Position numbers and translations under genes: made by a program
The notes under the pieces: generated by a model
Told to the model about the DNA's origin: nothing
Seen by the model: the letters and a program-made list of their open reading frames with translations, nothing else
Databases searched by the model: none
From: a virus
Reading direction: 5' to 3' (one strand)
DNA length: 56,411 nt
Virus record (IMG/VR): IMGVR_UViG_3300010389_000014
Coordinates: 5,196 to 61,606 of that record
In this document: positions 45,729 to 52,308 of the stretch, piece by piece
How the letters are laid out: every line of letters begins with the position of its first letter
Position numbering within the stretch: position 1 is the stretch's first letter

Positions 45729-46256
45729 ATGCATATACTCAAGTTCGACGCTGTTACAGAGAAGTTTGCTGTAGCATGGACGATTACCAAGAATGGTTTT
45801 CGCCGCACCAAGCGTGCAATCCTAGCCGCACCGACTGCAATCTTTGATCGCTTCGATTGGCACAGCATTCAATGGGGGATTGGCATCGTCTCTGGACTTG
45901 TCATGGCTTCGATCATTGTCTCCACGATTGTGATTGTGAATCTCATTGTTGTTGCTGCTCTTGCGCAGGTCTCTATGATCCTTGCTGCATTGTGGCTGAT
46001 TGGTTCTACCATTGCTGTTACCAGCTGGGTTTGGGATCTGGTCGGGATTCTTTTCCATCGAGTCCGAGCTGAATATCAGGCCTTCAAGATCTACCAAGAG
46101 ATCAAGCGTGATCCCGAGGGCTTCACCCAAAGGGTCAACGATGAGTATGAGAACATCAACAGTTTCTTGGATCGCTTCGAATCAATGGCTGCTCAGCAAC
46201 CAAAAGTCAGTCCATTCCAAGTGAACATTGCGACTGATAGAAGGGCGTCTCTTTAA
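45729..46256 (+). CDS. Membrane protein resembling 37641 gene
   Basis: 175 residues: amphipathic N-terminus, two to three long spans (IGIVSGLVMASIIVSTIVIV; VVAALAQVSMILAALWLIGS; IAVTSWVWDLVGILF), then a charged tail (EIKRDPEGFTQRVNDEYENI). General plan shared with 36940 and 37641, suggesting an expanded family of membrane proteins. Stop overlaps the next ATG. Confidence 0.6.
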   Translation: MHILKFDAVTEKFAVAWTITKNGFRRTKRAILAAPTAIFDRFDWHSIQWGIGIVSGLVMASIIVSTIVIVNLIVVAALAQVSMILAALWLIGSTIAVTSWVWDLVGILFHRVRAEYQAFKIYQEIKRDPEGFTQRVNDEYENINSFLDRFESMAAQQPKVSPFQVNIATDRRASL

Positions 46257-46510
46257 TGTCTGTTAGCATTATACTGCAAGGATTTAAAATTGGCTTCACG
46301 CCTATAATGAAACCTTTAAGTTATACTAATGCTAACAATGACATTGATTACAAGCTCACGAGAGTACGCCGTATCTGGTTTGGAGTCGGTGCGTTTGGTT
46401 TCTCAGTTGCATCGGTTCTCTATCTACTCAACGCCCAGTACTTTGTTGTACTGTTGGCGTCCATTGGTATTGGTTTGAACAGTAACATTGAACCTTTCAT
46501 AAACAGGTAG
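46256..46510 (+). CDS. Small membrane protein, two spans
   Basis: 84 residues; spans IWFGVGAFGFSVASVLYLLN and YFVVLLASIGIGLN. Translationally coupled to the previous gene. A GCTTATC/GATAAGC hairpin (46517-46535) follows. Unknown. Confidence 0.55.
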   Translation: MSVSIILQGFKIGFTPIMKPLSYTNANNDIDYKLTRVRRIWFGVGAFGFSVASVLYLLNAQYFVVLLASIGIGLNSNIEPFINR

Positions 46511-46570
46511 TGATAGGCTTATCGCCAAGATAAGCTTATCGCTATAACGAAAGGCAATAATAAAAGTAAA

Positions 46571-46624
46571 ATGGGATTTCGTACAGAAAGATTGTCAAAA
46601 CTGAACAAACTTAACAACGAGTGA
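46571..46624 (+). CDS. Possible 17-residue peptide
   Basis: MGFRTERLSKLNKLNNE, ending 5 bases before the next ATG; GAAAGG is 20 bases upstream, too far to be convincing. Confidence 0.3.
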   Translation: MGFRTERLSKLNKLNNE

Positions 46625-46629
46625 TAAAA

Positions 46630-46851
46630 ATGGTGAAGCAGCATAATTCAAAAGCTGTTAACAAAATGTTCAAGAAGCTGGAAATCGAAGGCTTCACGAT
46701 AACCAGAAAACGGTCTGGCACCTATAAGATACAGCCTCCCCCCGGTGCCAAAAACAGGTCTTCCTATTTCACACACGGTACTGAATCCTGTTTACATCAG
46801 ATACGTAGGGACTTCAAAAAGAAGTACAACGTAGATCTTGAGAAGAATTGA
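46630..46851 (+). CDS. HicA-like small protein
   Basis: 73 residues. KMFKKLEIEGFTITRKRSGTYKI and FTHGTESCLHQIRRDFKK follow the layout of HicA/dsRBD-like folds (helix, three strands, helix), but the catalytic His of HicA toxins (GSH) is replaced by GTY. So RNA binding without cleavage is plausible. No antitoxin next to it. Confidence 0.5.
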   Translation: MVKQHNSKAVNKMFKKLEIEGFTITRKRSGTYKIQPPPGAKNRSSYFTHGTESCLHQIRRDFKKKYNVDLEKN

Positions 46852-46857
46852 AAGAAC

Positions 46858-47160
46858 ATGAAGTATATCTGTACTTTACCAATCGATTCCGATTGGGTAG
46901 ATTTGATGAAGGCGAACTATGAAATGGGTGGGCTTTACACAAGCCAGTCCCATGTGCGCACTGAAGGTGGGCGCAGCATTGCCGATGCTCAGACTTGCTG
47001 GAAAGAATTCGACAGCGCAGAGCAACGACTTGTTCATCAAGAAGATGAGCATCCAAGCCTGATACAAAGCCATCGTGAACAAATATGGCAAGCCTTCTCC
47101 GTTTCTCAGAGAATGGATGTGCTCGAACCAATCGTCGAAGAGTTTCTTGATCCGTTCTGA
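46858..47160 (+). CDS. Hypothetical acidic protein
   Basis: 100 residues, MKYICTLPIDSDWVDLMKAN...; helical, Asp/Glu/Gln-rich. Overlaps the next SD region (ATGAAAGGAG starts at its stop). Unknown. Confidence 0.55.
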   Translation: MKYICTLPIDSDWVDLMKANYEMGGLYTSQSHVRTEGGRSIADAQTCWKEFDSAEQRLVHQEDEHPSLIQSHREQIWQAFSVSQRMDVLEPIVEEFLDPF

Positions 47161-47174
47161 TGAAAGGAGATCTC

Positions 47175-47798
47175 ATGTTGCTCATCAGTTGGGTCTTGAT
47201 CGTGCTTGCTGTATTGTTGGCAGTTCGTAAAGCTATTGATCTTATCATTGACAATGATGACCATTCTGAAGCGCTAGAGAGCTTCGAAGAAAAATGGGAG
47301 TTGGCTCTAAAAACTGGTGACTATACCAAACTCTACAAGCTGGTGTATGAGGATCCAACCGCTGAACTGAAATTCGAACGATTCGCTATAGCATTCGAGA
47401 CTGAAGTAAAATATCTCGAAGATCCTGATCAATTCAAGATAGAGTCACCAAGCAAGAGTCTCCGAGGAACCTACGGACGGAACTTCCAGATCTTACCTAG
47501 ATGGGAAAATTTCCATGACTACAAAGGACCTGCTTCTTTGGTGGTAGGTGACTTCGGAATGAAGATCACGTGTCACATGAAAATCCGTGATGCAATAGAG
47601 ACTTACATGCCCGATTACAAAATGAGTGAGCATGATCAGATCTTTATGTTTGATTTACCATTAGACTATGAATATACTATCCGACCAGGTAATCATATTC
47701 GTGTGCACCCTTGCAGTTCAAACAAAGAGATGAGTCATGGCCCAATTGAATACGCCAAAAAACGCAGAGTCGGTACAGCAGGTTACGGTCCCGGATGA
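47175..47798 (+). CDS. Membrane-anchored hypothetical protein
   Basis: 207 residues. N-terminal helix (LLISWVLIVLAVLLAV) then a soluble acidic/aromatic domain (FQILPRWENFHDYKGPASLV). ATG at 47175 follows AAAGGAG by 5 bases; an ATG at 47160 is part of that SD. Ends inside the next gene. Unknown. Confidence 0.6.
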   Translation: MLLISWVLIVLAVLLAVRKAIDLIIDNDDHSEALESFEEKWELALKTGDYTKLYKLVYEDPTAELKFERFAIAFETEVKYLEDPDQFKIESPSKSLRGTYGRNFQILPRWENFHDYKGPASLVVGDFGMKITCHMKIRDAIETYMPDYKMSEHDQIFMFDLPLDYEYTIRPGNHIRVHPCSSNKEMSHGPIEYAKKRRVGTAGYGPG

Positions 47799-48009
47799 CG
47801 ATGCTGCCTATTACTATCTCAGATTCAGTGACCAAGAAATGCGCGATATTCTCGAAGCGCTTGTTCACTCTGTATTCTATGCAGAAGAAGCCGCCAAGGC
47901 AATGGATGGTGCCAACTTTCAAAAGAAGGCTGATCTGCGCATAAATATGATCAATGAAATATGCGAAGTCTCTGGCTTCAACTATGAAAAGATCAGATAT
48001 GAAGTCTGA
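47737..48009 (+). CDS. Acidic helical protein
   Basis: 90 residues, DDDAAYYYLRFSDQEMRDILEAL...; AAAGAG upstream. Overlaps both neighbours. Unknown. Confidence 0.55.
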   Translation: MAQLNTPKNAESVQQVTVPDDDAAYYYLRFSDQEMRDILEALVHSVFYAEEAAKAMDGANFQKKADLRINMINEICEVSGFNYEKIRYEV

Positions 48010-48256
48010 ACCCGAAGTCACCAACATAGTCTTGACTGTCGAAGAACACATCATAGCTCCCCTCAGTAAGGTTCTTGAAGAAAAAGGGGAACAGAAGGTG
48101 GTTGATATGGCGTCAACCATCTGCGCAAATCTCCGTCGCCCCAACGAAGAGGGCTGGATAGAGATAGGCATATTGAGGGCGTCTGTCGCCAAAGGTGAAG
48201 AATGGGCAACCAAGATAGAAGCTTGGGTTCGCGACACTATCACAGACGCCAATTAA
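47999..48256 (+). CDS. Small hypothetical protein
   Basis: 85 residues, helical (IIAPLSKVLEEKGEQKVVDMAST). ATG at 47999 with GAAAAG upstream; an earlier ATG at 47984 is possible. A ACGCTA/TAGCGT hairpin (near 48308-48325) follows. Unknown. Confidence 0.5.
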   Translation: MKSEPEVTNIVLTVEEHIIAPLSKVLEEKGEQKVVDMASTICANLRRPNEEGWIEIGILRASVAKGEEWATKIEAWVRDTITDAN

Positions 48257-48424
48257 GTTTCGCTCAAATGCGCTTCGCTAAGTGCAAAAGGTTTGGGTAT
48301 ATTACGCTAGATGAATAGCGTGTATACACAAAAAAGGGGAGTGATTTCTCCTGATGAATCATCATCAAACAAATCATCCAGTAACAAATAATCAATACTT
48401 ATCCTACACAGAAAGAATAACCCA

Positions 48425-49513
48425 ATGACTACTACTACCCTTGACGCCTTTGTTGGCGGCCTTGATTTCGGTGATATCGAAATCACCTCTGATGACCTGT
48501 ACGGCAGTAGCAATACCCTGACGCTTCGTCGTGGTGTTCCAACTGCTTGCAAGGTCGAGGTCAACGGCCAGTCCCTCGACGCCGAGATCACCTTCAACGC
48601 TGGTCGTCTGACCCGTGTTGTCGTGTTCGAGAACACCTACCGTGATCGCGACGAGAACTACCTCCAGGTCTCTGGTGTCATCAACAACGTCAACATGAAG
48701 ATTCGTGTCAACATCGGTGGCCAGTGGCTCGAAATGACCGAGCTTCTGTTCCAGATCTACCAGGCAAAGACCGCTGACAATGCGGTTCTGAACCAGGAGA
48801 CCTTCGCTGCTCGTCTGAACTCGCTGGGCTTCCGCTACAGTGGTGATGCCACGATCGCGTGGAACCACTTCGGTGTCGATCCCGGTGACCTCGCCGAGAT
48901 CGTCAACGTCCTTCAGGGACACGGCGCATTCGAAGACATCGGCTCGGTTCCCGAGGAGCGTCGTGGCCGCATGCAGCACATCTGGAAGTTCCCGGAGGGC
49001 CATGGACTTGATCTCGAAAGCATCGAGGTTGGTTCCACTGACCGAAACGAAAGCCGTACCGGACAGGGCTTCCTGAACTTCGTCGATGCTGGTGTGTCGT
49101 CGCTGATCAAGATGCTTCAGCTGAAGACTCAGGCCTCGCGTCTGTCTGCCGAAGCCGAGAAGGCCGAAGATGAGGATGCTCGTACGCTTCTCACCGCACA
49201 GGCCACTCACGTGAATCGCATGGCGACCTCGTGGGTCTCGAACCTTGCTGGCCGTCAGCAGCGTCTCCAGGTCGATGAGGGCACTGGTGCCATCGTCGAA
49301 GTTGGTGACAACATGGTCAACTCCGATGTTCAGATCGATCCGGTCAACGTCGGCATCGGCCGTTTCGGATACGTTTCCGAAATCGATCCTCAGGATGAGC
49401 CCGTCGTGGCGACCCTCGACTTCTGGCAGCGTCGTACCGCAGCTCCTGCGGTCCCGACTGTCGAAGAGATCGTCGATCCCGAAACCGAGGAACTCGACGA
49501 CGGTACTTTCTAA
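48425..49513 (+). CDS. Large soluble early protein, highly codon-biased
   Basis: 362 residues. beta-rich N-terminus (DFGDIEITSDDLYGSSNTLTLR), a middle part IAWNHFGVDPGDLAEIVNVLQG and LRRAMQHIWKF-like helices, a coiled coil (LQLKTQASRLSAEAEKAED) and an acidic end. Codons are strongly C-ending in contrast to the AT-rich neighbours, so probably abundant. No family recognised; a virion or DNA-binding role cannot be told. Confidence 0.65.
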   Translation: MTTTTLDAFVGGLDFGDIEITSDDLYGSSNTLTLRRGVPTACKVEVNGQSLDAEITFNAGRLTRVVVFENTYRDRDENYLQVSGVINNVNMKIRVNIGGQWLEMTELLFQIYQAKTADNAVLNQETFAARLNSLGFRYSGDATIAWNHFGVDPGDLAEIVNVLQGHGAFEDIGSVPEERRGRMQHIWKFPEGHGLDLESIEVGSTDRNESRTGQGFLNFVDAGVSSLIKMLQLKTQASRLSAEAEKAEDEDARTLLTAQATHVNRMATSWVSNLAGRQQRLQVDEGTGAIVEVGDNMVNSDVQIDPVNVGIGRFGYVSEIDPQDEPVVATLDFWQRRTAAPAVPTVEEIVDPETEELDDGTF

Positions 49514-49792
49514 GTATCTACACCATTCCTGGACATGAATTGAAACTGTCCCCCTTTTACCACAAGTCTATTCACGTCTATTAAAAACAGGTGTGGGTCG
49601 ATAGGCTTGTGGTATTTCGTCTACATCAAAACTTCACGGTCGTGATGTAGGTGATCTCCCGGAATGAGATTAAACTTGCACTGGTGGAGATTGGTAAAGG
49701 CTTGCTTTTATCCGGTCCCCCTTTCATCTTGATGGATGGAAAGCACCTGGGCTATGTGTCGAAACTGGCCCCTCTTCTCATAAGGTGGCTTC
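49514..49792 (+). promoter_or_regulatory. Leader with three copies of the 11-nt-loop hairpin
   Basis: GGACA-TGAATTGAAAC-TGTCC (49531-49551), a 12-bp stem CCACAAGTCTAT/ATAGGCTTGTGG (about 49560-49613), CTACATCA/TGATGTAG, a weaker copy with loop TGAGATTAAAC (49665-49675), and GGGCTA-TGTGTCGAAAC-TGGCCC (49749-49771), 10 bases before the SD of the next gene. Confidence 0.65.
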
Positions 49793-50041
49793 ATGATTCT
49801 TACGTTGATATTTGTCTGGTTCTTCTGCGGAAGCGTAGCCTGTGCAATAGCGATTCATTCGATAATGACAGACAACGAAGAAAAGTTTCCTGACTATGTG
49901 GAGTTCGCATCGGCAATGGCACTGCTGTTCTTTGGCGGGTTTCTTTCATTGGTCAGCGTGCTGGCCACGTCAGCCAATGAATACTTAAAGAGCAAAGAGT
50001 CCAAGCCCAACTCGTTCTTAGGAAGGATTGTAGACAAATGA
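49793..50041 (+). CDS. Two-span membrane protein, tandem paralogue A
   Basis: 82 residues: spans LTLIFVWFFCGSVACAIAIH and SAMALLFFGGFLSLVSVLAT, tail SKESKPNSFLGRIVDK. Shares layout and end with the next gene. SD AAGGTGG. Unknown. Confidence 0.6.
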   Translation: MILTLIFVWFFCGSVACAIAIHSIMTDNEEKFPDYVEFASAMALLFFGGFLSLVSVLATSANEYLKSKESKPNSFLGRIVDK

Positions 50042-50298
50042 ATCCCGTTTTTTATTTCGTCATTGGTCATTTCTTTGCCGGTTCTTTAACCGCAGCTATT
50101 GACCTCTATCTGGTAAACAAGGGCGTTGACGACAAGTACGATACGGTTTCCTCGTTCTTTGTAACGACGCTTGTCATCTTCCTGTTTGGCTACCTGTCTT
50201 TCATCATGGCCAATTTCTATTGGATCTCTCAGTATTTGAAGAAAAAGGAAATCTCCGATAGTTCGTTCTTTGCGAGATTCGTCGAGATAGACAAATAG
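50038..50298 (+). CDS. Two-span membrane protein, tandem paralogue B
   Basis: 86 residues: spans VFYFVIGHFFAGSLTAAIDL and FVTTLVIFLFGYLSFIMANF, tail KKKEISDSSFFARFVEIDK. Overlaps paralogue A by 4 bp. A tandem duplication with strong divergence. Confidence 0.6.
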   Translation: MNPVFYFVIGHFFAGSLTAAIDLYLVNKGVDDKYDTVSSFFVTTLVIFLFGYLSFIMANFYWISQYLKKKEISDSSFFARFVEIDK

Positions 50299-50511
50299 TT
50301 CTATACAGATGCTCGCTGTTCGGGTACAGCGTGTTGCAAAATTAAAAACCCTAACTACCATATAGGCAAACACCTTGATAAGACCAATGCCAACATCCAA
50401 TGGTAAAGGTGTGCGCCTCCGCCGGTAAAGCTGGAAAAATCTAGCTTAGCCACTGCCTGGGGTATGCAGTAAAACTACCCCAACCTAATCGTTTGATATA
50501 GGGAGAATGCA
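50299..50511 (+). promoter_or_regulatory. Structured leader with perfect 11-nt-loop hairpin
   Basis: GCTGT/ACAGC, ACACCTT/AAGGTGT enclosing ACCA/TGGT, and GGGGTA-TGCAGTAAAAC-TACCCC (50459-50481, six Watson-Crick pairs). Confidence 0.6.
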
Positions 50512-50562
50512 ATGCTTGTTTACATTGAGGCCACTGGCGAGATTGTAAGCACGTGTTGTTGA
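50512..50562 (+). CDS. 16-residue microprotein
   Basis: MLVYIEATGEIVSTCC with AGGGAG 8 bases upstream and its own 11-nt-loop leader. Could be a leader peptide for the membrane gene at 50591. Confidence 0.4.
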   Translation: MLVYIEATGEIVSTCC

Positions 50563-50590
50563 GCGCCCTATCTGAAAGGCTGTATCGATA

Positions 50591-51100
50591 ATGATAGTTC
50601 TAATGCTCTTAGTAATTTGGGCAGTTGTTGTGATTGTATCTGTCTTTGTCATTTACAATCACATATGCCATGACGATACTGGTTTCTATATTATCGGTAC
50701 TTTAATAACCTTGGGTATTTTAATCGCGCTACCAATTATGATTGGATACGCATTCGTTGGCCAACAGAATGCCAAGGCTGAATGGACACAGATCCAAGCA
50801 GATGAACAAGTTCTTCTTGAGCGCCGCGGCGATCTTGAACTCATCATTCGTACTGAACTTGATGACTATCAGGAGTTCGAGCTTGATGTTATCGAAAGCA
50901 TAGAGCCAGAAATCTTGCTTTCCTATCCACAGCTCACCAGCAATACAGTGCTCGTGGCCAAGGTAGAACAGCTCATTGCAATCAATGAAGATCTTTACAA
51001 TATTCAGTTTCGTCAAAATGAACTGCAAAAAGAAGTAACACAAAGAAACAATGGTGCCCTGGTACCATCGTTCCTTGTACCTGATGTGACACTGGAGTGA
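50591..51100 (+). CDS. Membrane protein with coiled-coil domain
   Basis: 169 residues: two N-terminal spans (IVLMLLVIWAVVVIVSVFVI; FYIIGTLITLGILIALPIMI) then QNAKAEWTQIQADEQVLLERRGDLE, distantly like LemA-type helices. Function unknown. Confidence 0.55.
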   Translation: MIVLMLLVIWAVVVIVSVFVIYNHICHDDTGFYIIGTLITLGILIALPIMIGYAFVGQQNAKAEWTQIQADEQVLLERRGDLELIIRTELDDYQEFELDVIESIEPEILLSYPQLTSNTVLVAKVEQLIAINEDLYNIQFRQNELQKEVTQRNNGALVPSFLVPDVTLE

Positions 51101-51107
51101 AGCAATA

Positions 51108-51299
51108 ATGATCAAAAGTATAATCGCAAGAGTATTTGGTTTGACCATGTTCTTCTTCTACCTGTTGATCAAGTTCCCTTCTTGCCCTGATCGACGAGTT
51201 CCTCCTGAGCCTTCATGGCCGAAGCCTGATCGCCATGGCCGACGTCGAGGACATGCTGCTGGACCTTCGGCTCACCGCCGACCGCCTGGAAGCCGAGCC
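51108..51299 (+). pseudogene. Gene start fused to foreign DNA
   Basis: MIKSIIARVFGLTMFFFYLLIKF is a normal phage-style membrane start; at ~51180 the DNA turns GC-rich and the frame becomes Pro/Arg-rich nonsense. In the GC-rich part another frame reads LIDEFLLSLHGRSLIAMADV to TGA at 51303: the tail of a foreign gene. So both genes were cut at the junction. Confidence 0.5.
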
Positions 51300-51377
51300 A
51301 TGGTGATCCAGGCTCTGCGGTGGATGGCCATGGTGGGAGGCGTCCTGCTCATGTGGCAAGCCATGAAGGGCATCTGA
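51300..51377 (+). CDS. 25-residue membrane peptide
   Basis: MVIQALRWMAMVGGVLLMWQAMKGI; ATG overlaps the preceding foreign stop (ATGGTGA) and its TGA is 2 bases before the nuclease ATG. Intact gene inside the foreign block. Confidence 0.45.
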   Translation: MVIQALRWMAMVGGVLLMWQAMKGI

Positions 51378-51379
51378 CC

Positions 51380-51727
51380 ATGTGGGAATACCGATGCCGT
51401 GTGGTGAGCATCTACGACGCCGACACGTTCTGGGTGGAGATCGACCTCGGCTTTCGCATGGTCCACAAGGTGCAGGTGCGCTTGCTCAACATCGACACGC
51501 CCGAGATCCGTGGTGAGGAGCGTGTGTGGGGACTCGCTGCCAAGGACTTCCTGGTGGAGTGGCTCGGCCCTGACGCTGACCATGGCTGGCCGTTCATCAT
51601 CACGACCGAGAAGACGGGGAAGTACGGCCGATGGTTGGCCGACCTCCGCCATGCCGATGGTGAGGTCTGGGTCACCGATGCGCTGAAGGAAGCCGGGTTC
51701 GACACCGAGGACTGGAAGAGCTGGTGA
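51380..51727 (+). CDS. Staphylococcal-nuclease (TNase)-like protein
   Basis: 115 residues. YRCRVVSIYDADTFWVEIDL (metal Asp), VQVRLLNIDTPEIRGEE (catalytic Arg and Glu-like region), KYGRWLADL. Matches the SNase fold, shorter than secreted nucleases and without signal peptide. Ca-dependent DNA/RNA cutting likely. Confidence 0.8.
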   Translation: MWEYRCRVVSIYDADTFWVEIDLGFRMVHKVQVRLLNIDTPEIRGEERVWGLAAKDFLVEWLGPDADHGWPFIITTEKTGKYGRWLADLRHADGEVWVTDALKEAGFDTEDWKSW

Positions 51728-51744
51728 AGCTGAGAGGTCGCTTC

Positions 51745-52056
51745 CTAGACGTAGCCGAGGGGATCGTCCATGCGCTCGATGGTGACCATGGCCAGCTCCC
51801 AGACATCGGCATCGTCTGAGGTGCAGAACTCGTGCAGGTCGAGCACGGCGGGAGCTGAAATACCCAACAGCTCACCCAGCTCCTCCAGATAGAGCCGTAC
51901 CATGGTGATGTCTTCCTCTGAGCGGGACTCCATGGTGTAGAGGTGCCACAGCTCCCACGAAGGTGCGAGCTTAGGCACTTCTCTCATGCTACTCTTATTG
52001 TCTTTCATATTCTCTTGTGCTTTCTGGTACCATTGGTATGATGTTTCCATCAGCAT
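51745..52056 (-). CDS. Hypothetical protein spanning a composition junction
   Basis: 103 residues. The first ~24 codons are AT-rich, the rest GC-rich (PSWELWHLYTMESRSEED...LLGISAPAVLDLHEF). An ATG at 51986, right at the junction, would give only the GC-rich part. TATAGG precedes the long start. Helical, acidic; family unknown. Confidence 0.5.
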   Translation of the reverse strand: MLMETSYQWYQKAQENMKDNKSSMREVPKLAPSWELWHLYTMESRSEEDITMVRLYLEELGELLGISAPAVLDLHEFCTSDDADVWELAMVTIERMDDPLGYV

Positions 52057-52308
52057 GAGAACCTATAAAGACAAAGATTAACAAAAGAAGATAATGCAAA
52101 ACTGACCCAGTAATTCCTCGGGCCTTATTGGGCAATACGTTTTAGAGATACTTAAACCCCCCTGCTGGTATCTTTACTCTCTGTCGAGAAACGTATTGTC
52201 CGCCCCAACAAAACTTAATCGGTTCCCCGAATGAGTAGATCAAGATAAGGGCAGTCTACTCACCCATCCATCCATCCATCAGTTAAAGGAAAAGGTGTAG
52301 ATATCTAA
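52057..52308 (+). promoter_or_regulatory. Structured leader of the 846-residue gene
   Basis: GGGCAATACGTTT pairs with AAACGTATTGTCC (13 bp, about 52130-52202) around an AGATAC/GTATCT hairpin; then GAGTAGA/TCTACTC; then four CCAT units and AAAGGAAAAGG before the start. Confidence 0.55.

Larger units (their letters stand above)
51180..51985. mobile_element. Second GC-rich recombinant block
   Basis: Sharp change to GC-rich DNA at about 51180 and back at about 51985. Contains the tail of one gene, a 25-residue peptide, a TNase gene and most of a leftward gene. No terminal repeats or transposase. Composition like the fibre block at 6480-8390, perhaps from a similar donor. Confidence 0.5.

Noticed and set aside
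48345-48385. Hammerhead ribozyme (CTGATGA)
   Set aside because: The conserved GAAA and cleavage-site stem are missing.
49793-50298. Holin pair next to a lysin
   Set aside because: Two-span proteins fit holins, but no lysin is nearby and many similar membrane proteins are scattered through the region.
50459-50490. preQ1-I riboswitch (short stem, loop with GCAGTAA)
   Set aside because: The loop of one copy looks similar, but there is no A-rich 3' tail for the pseudoknot and the other copies do not share the loop core.
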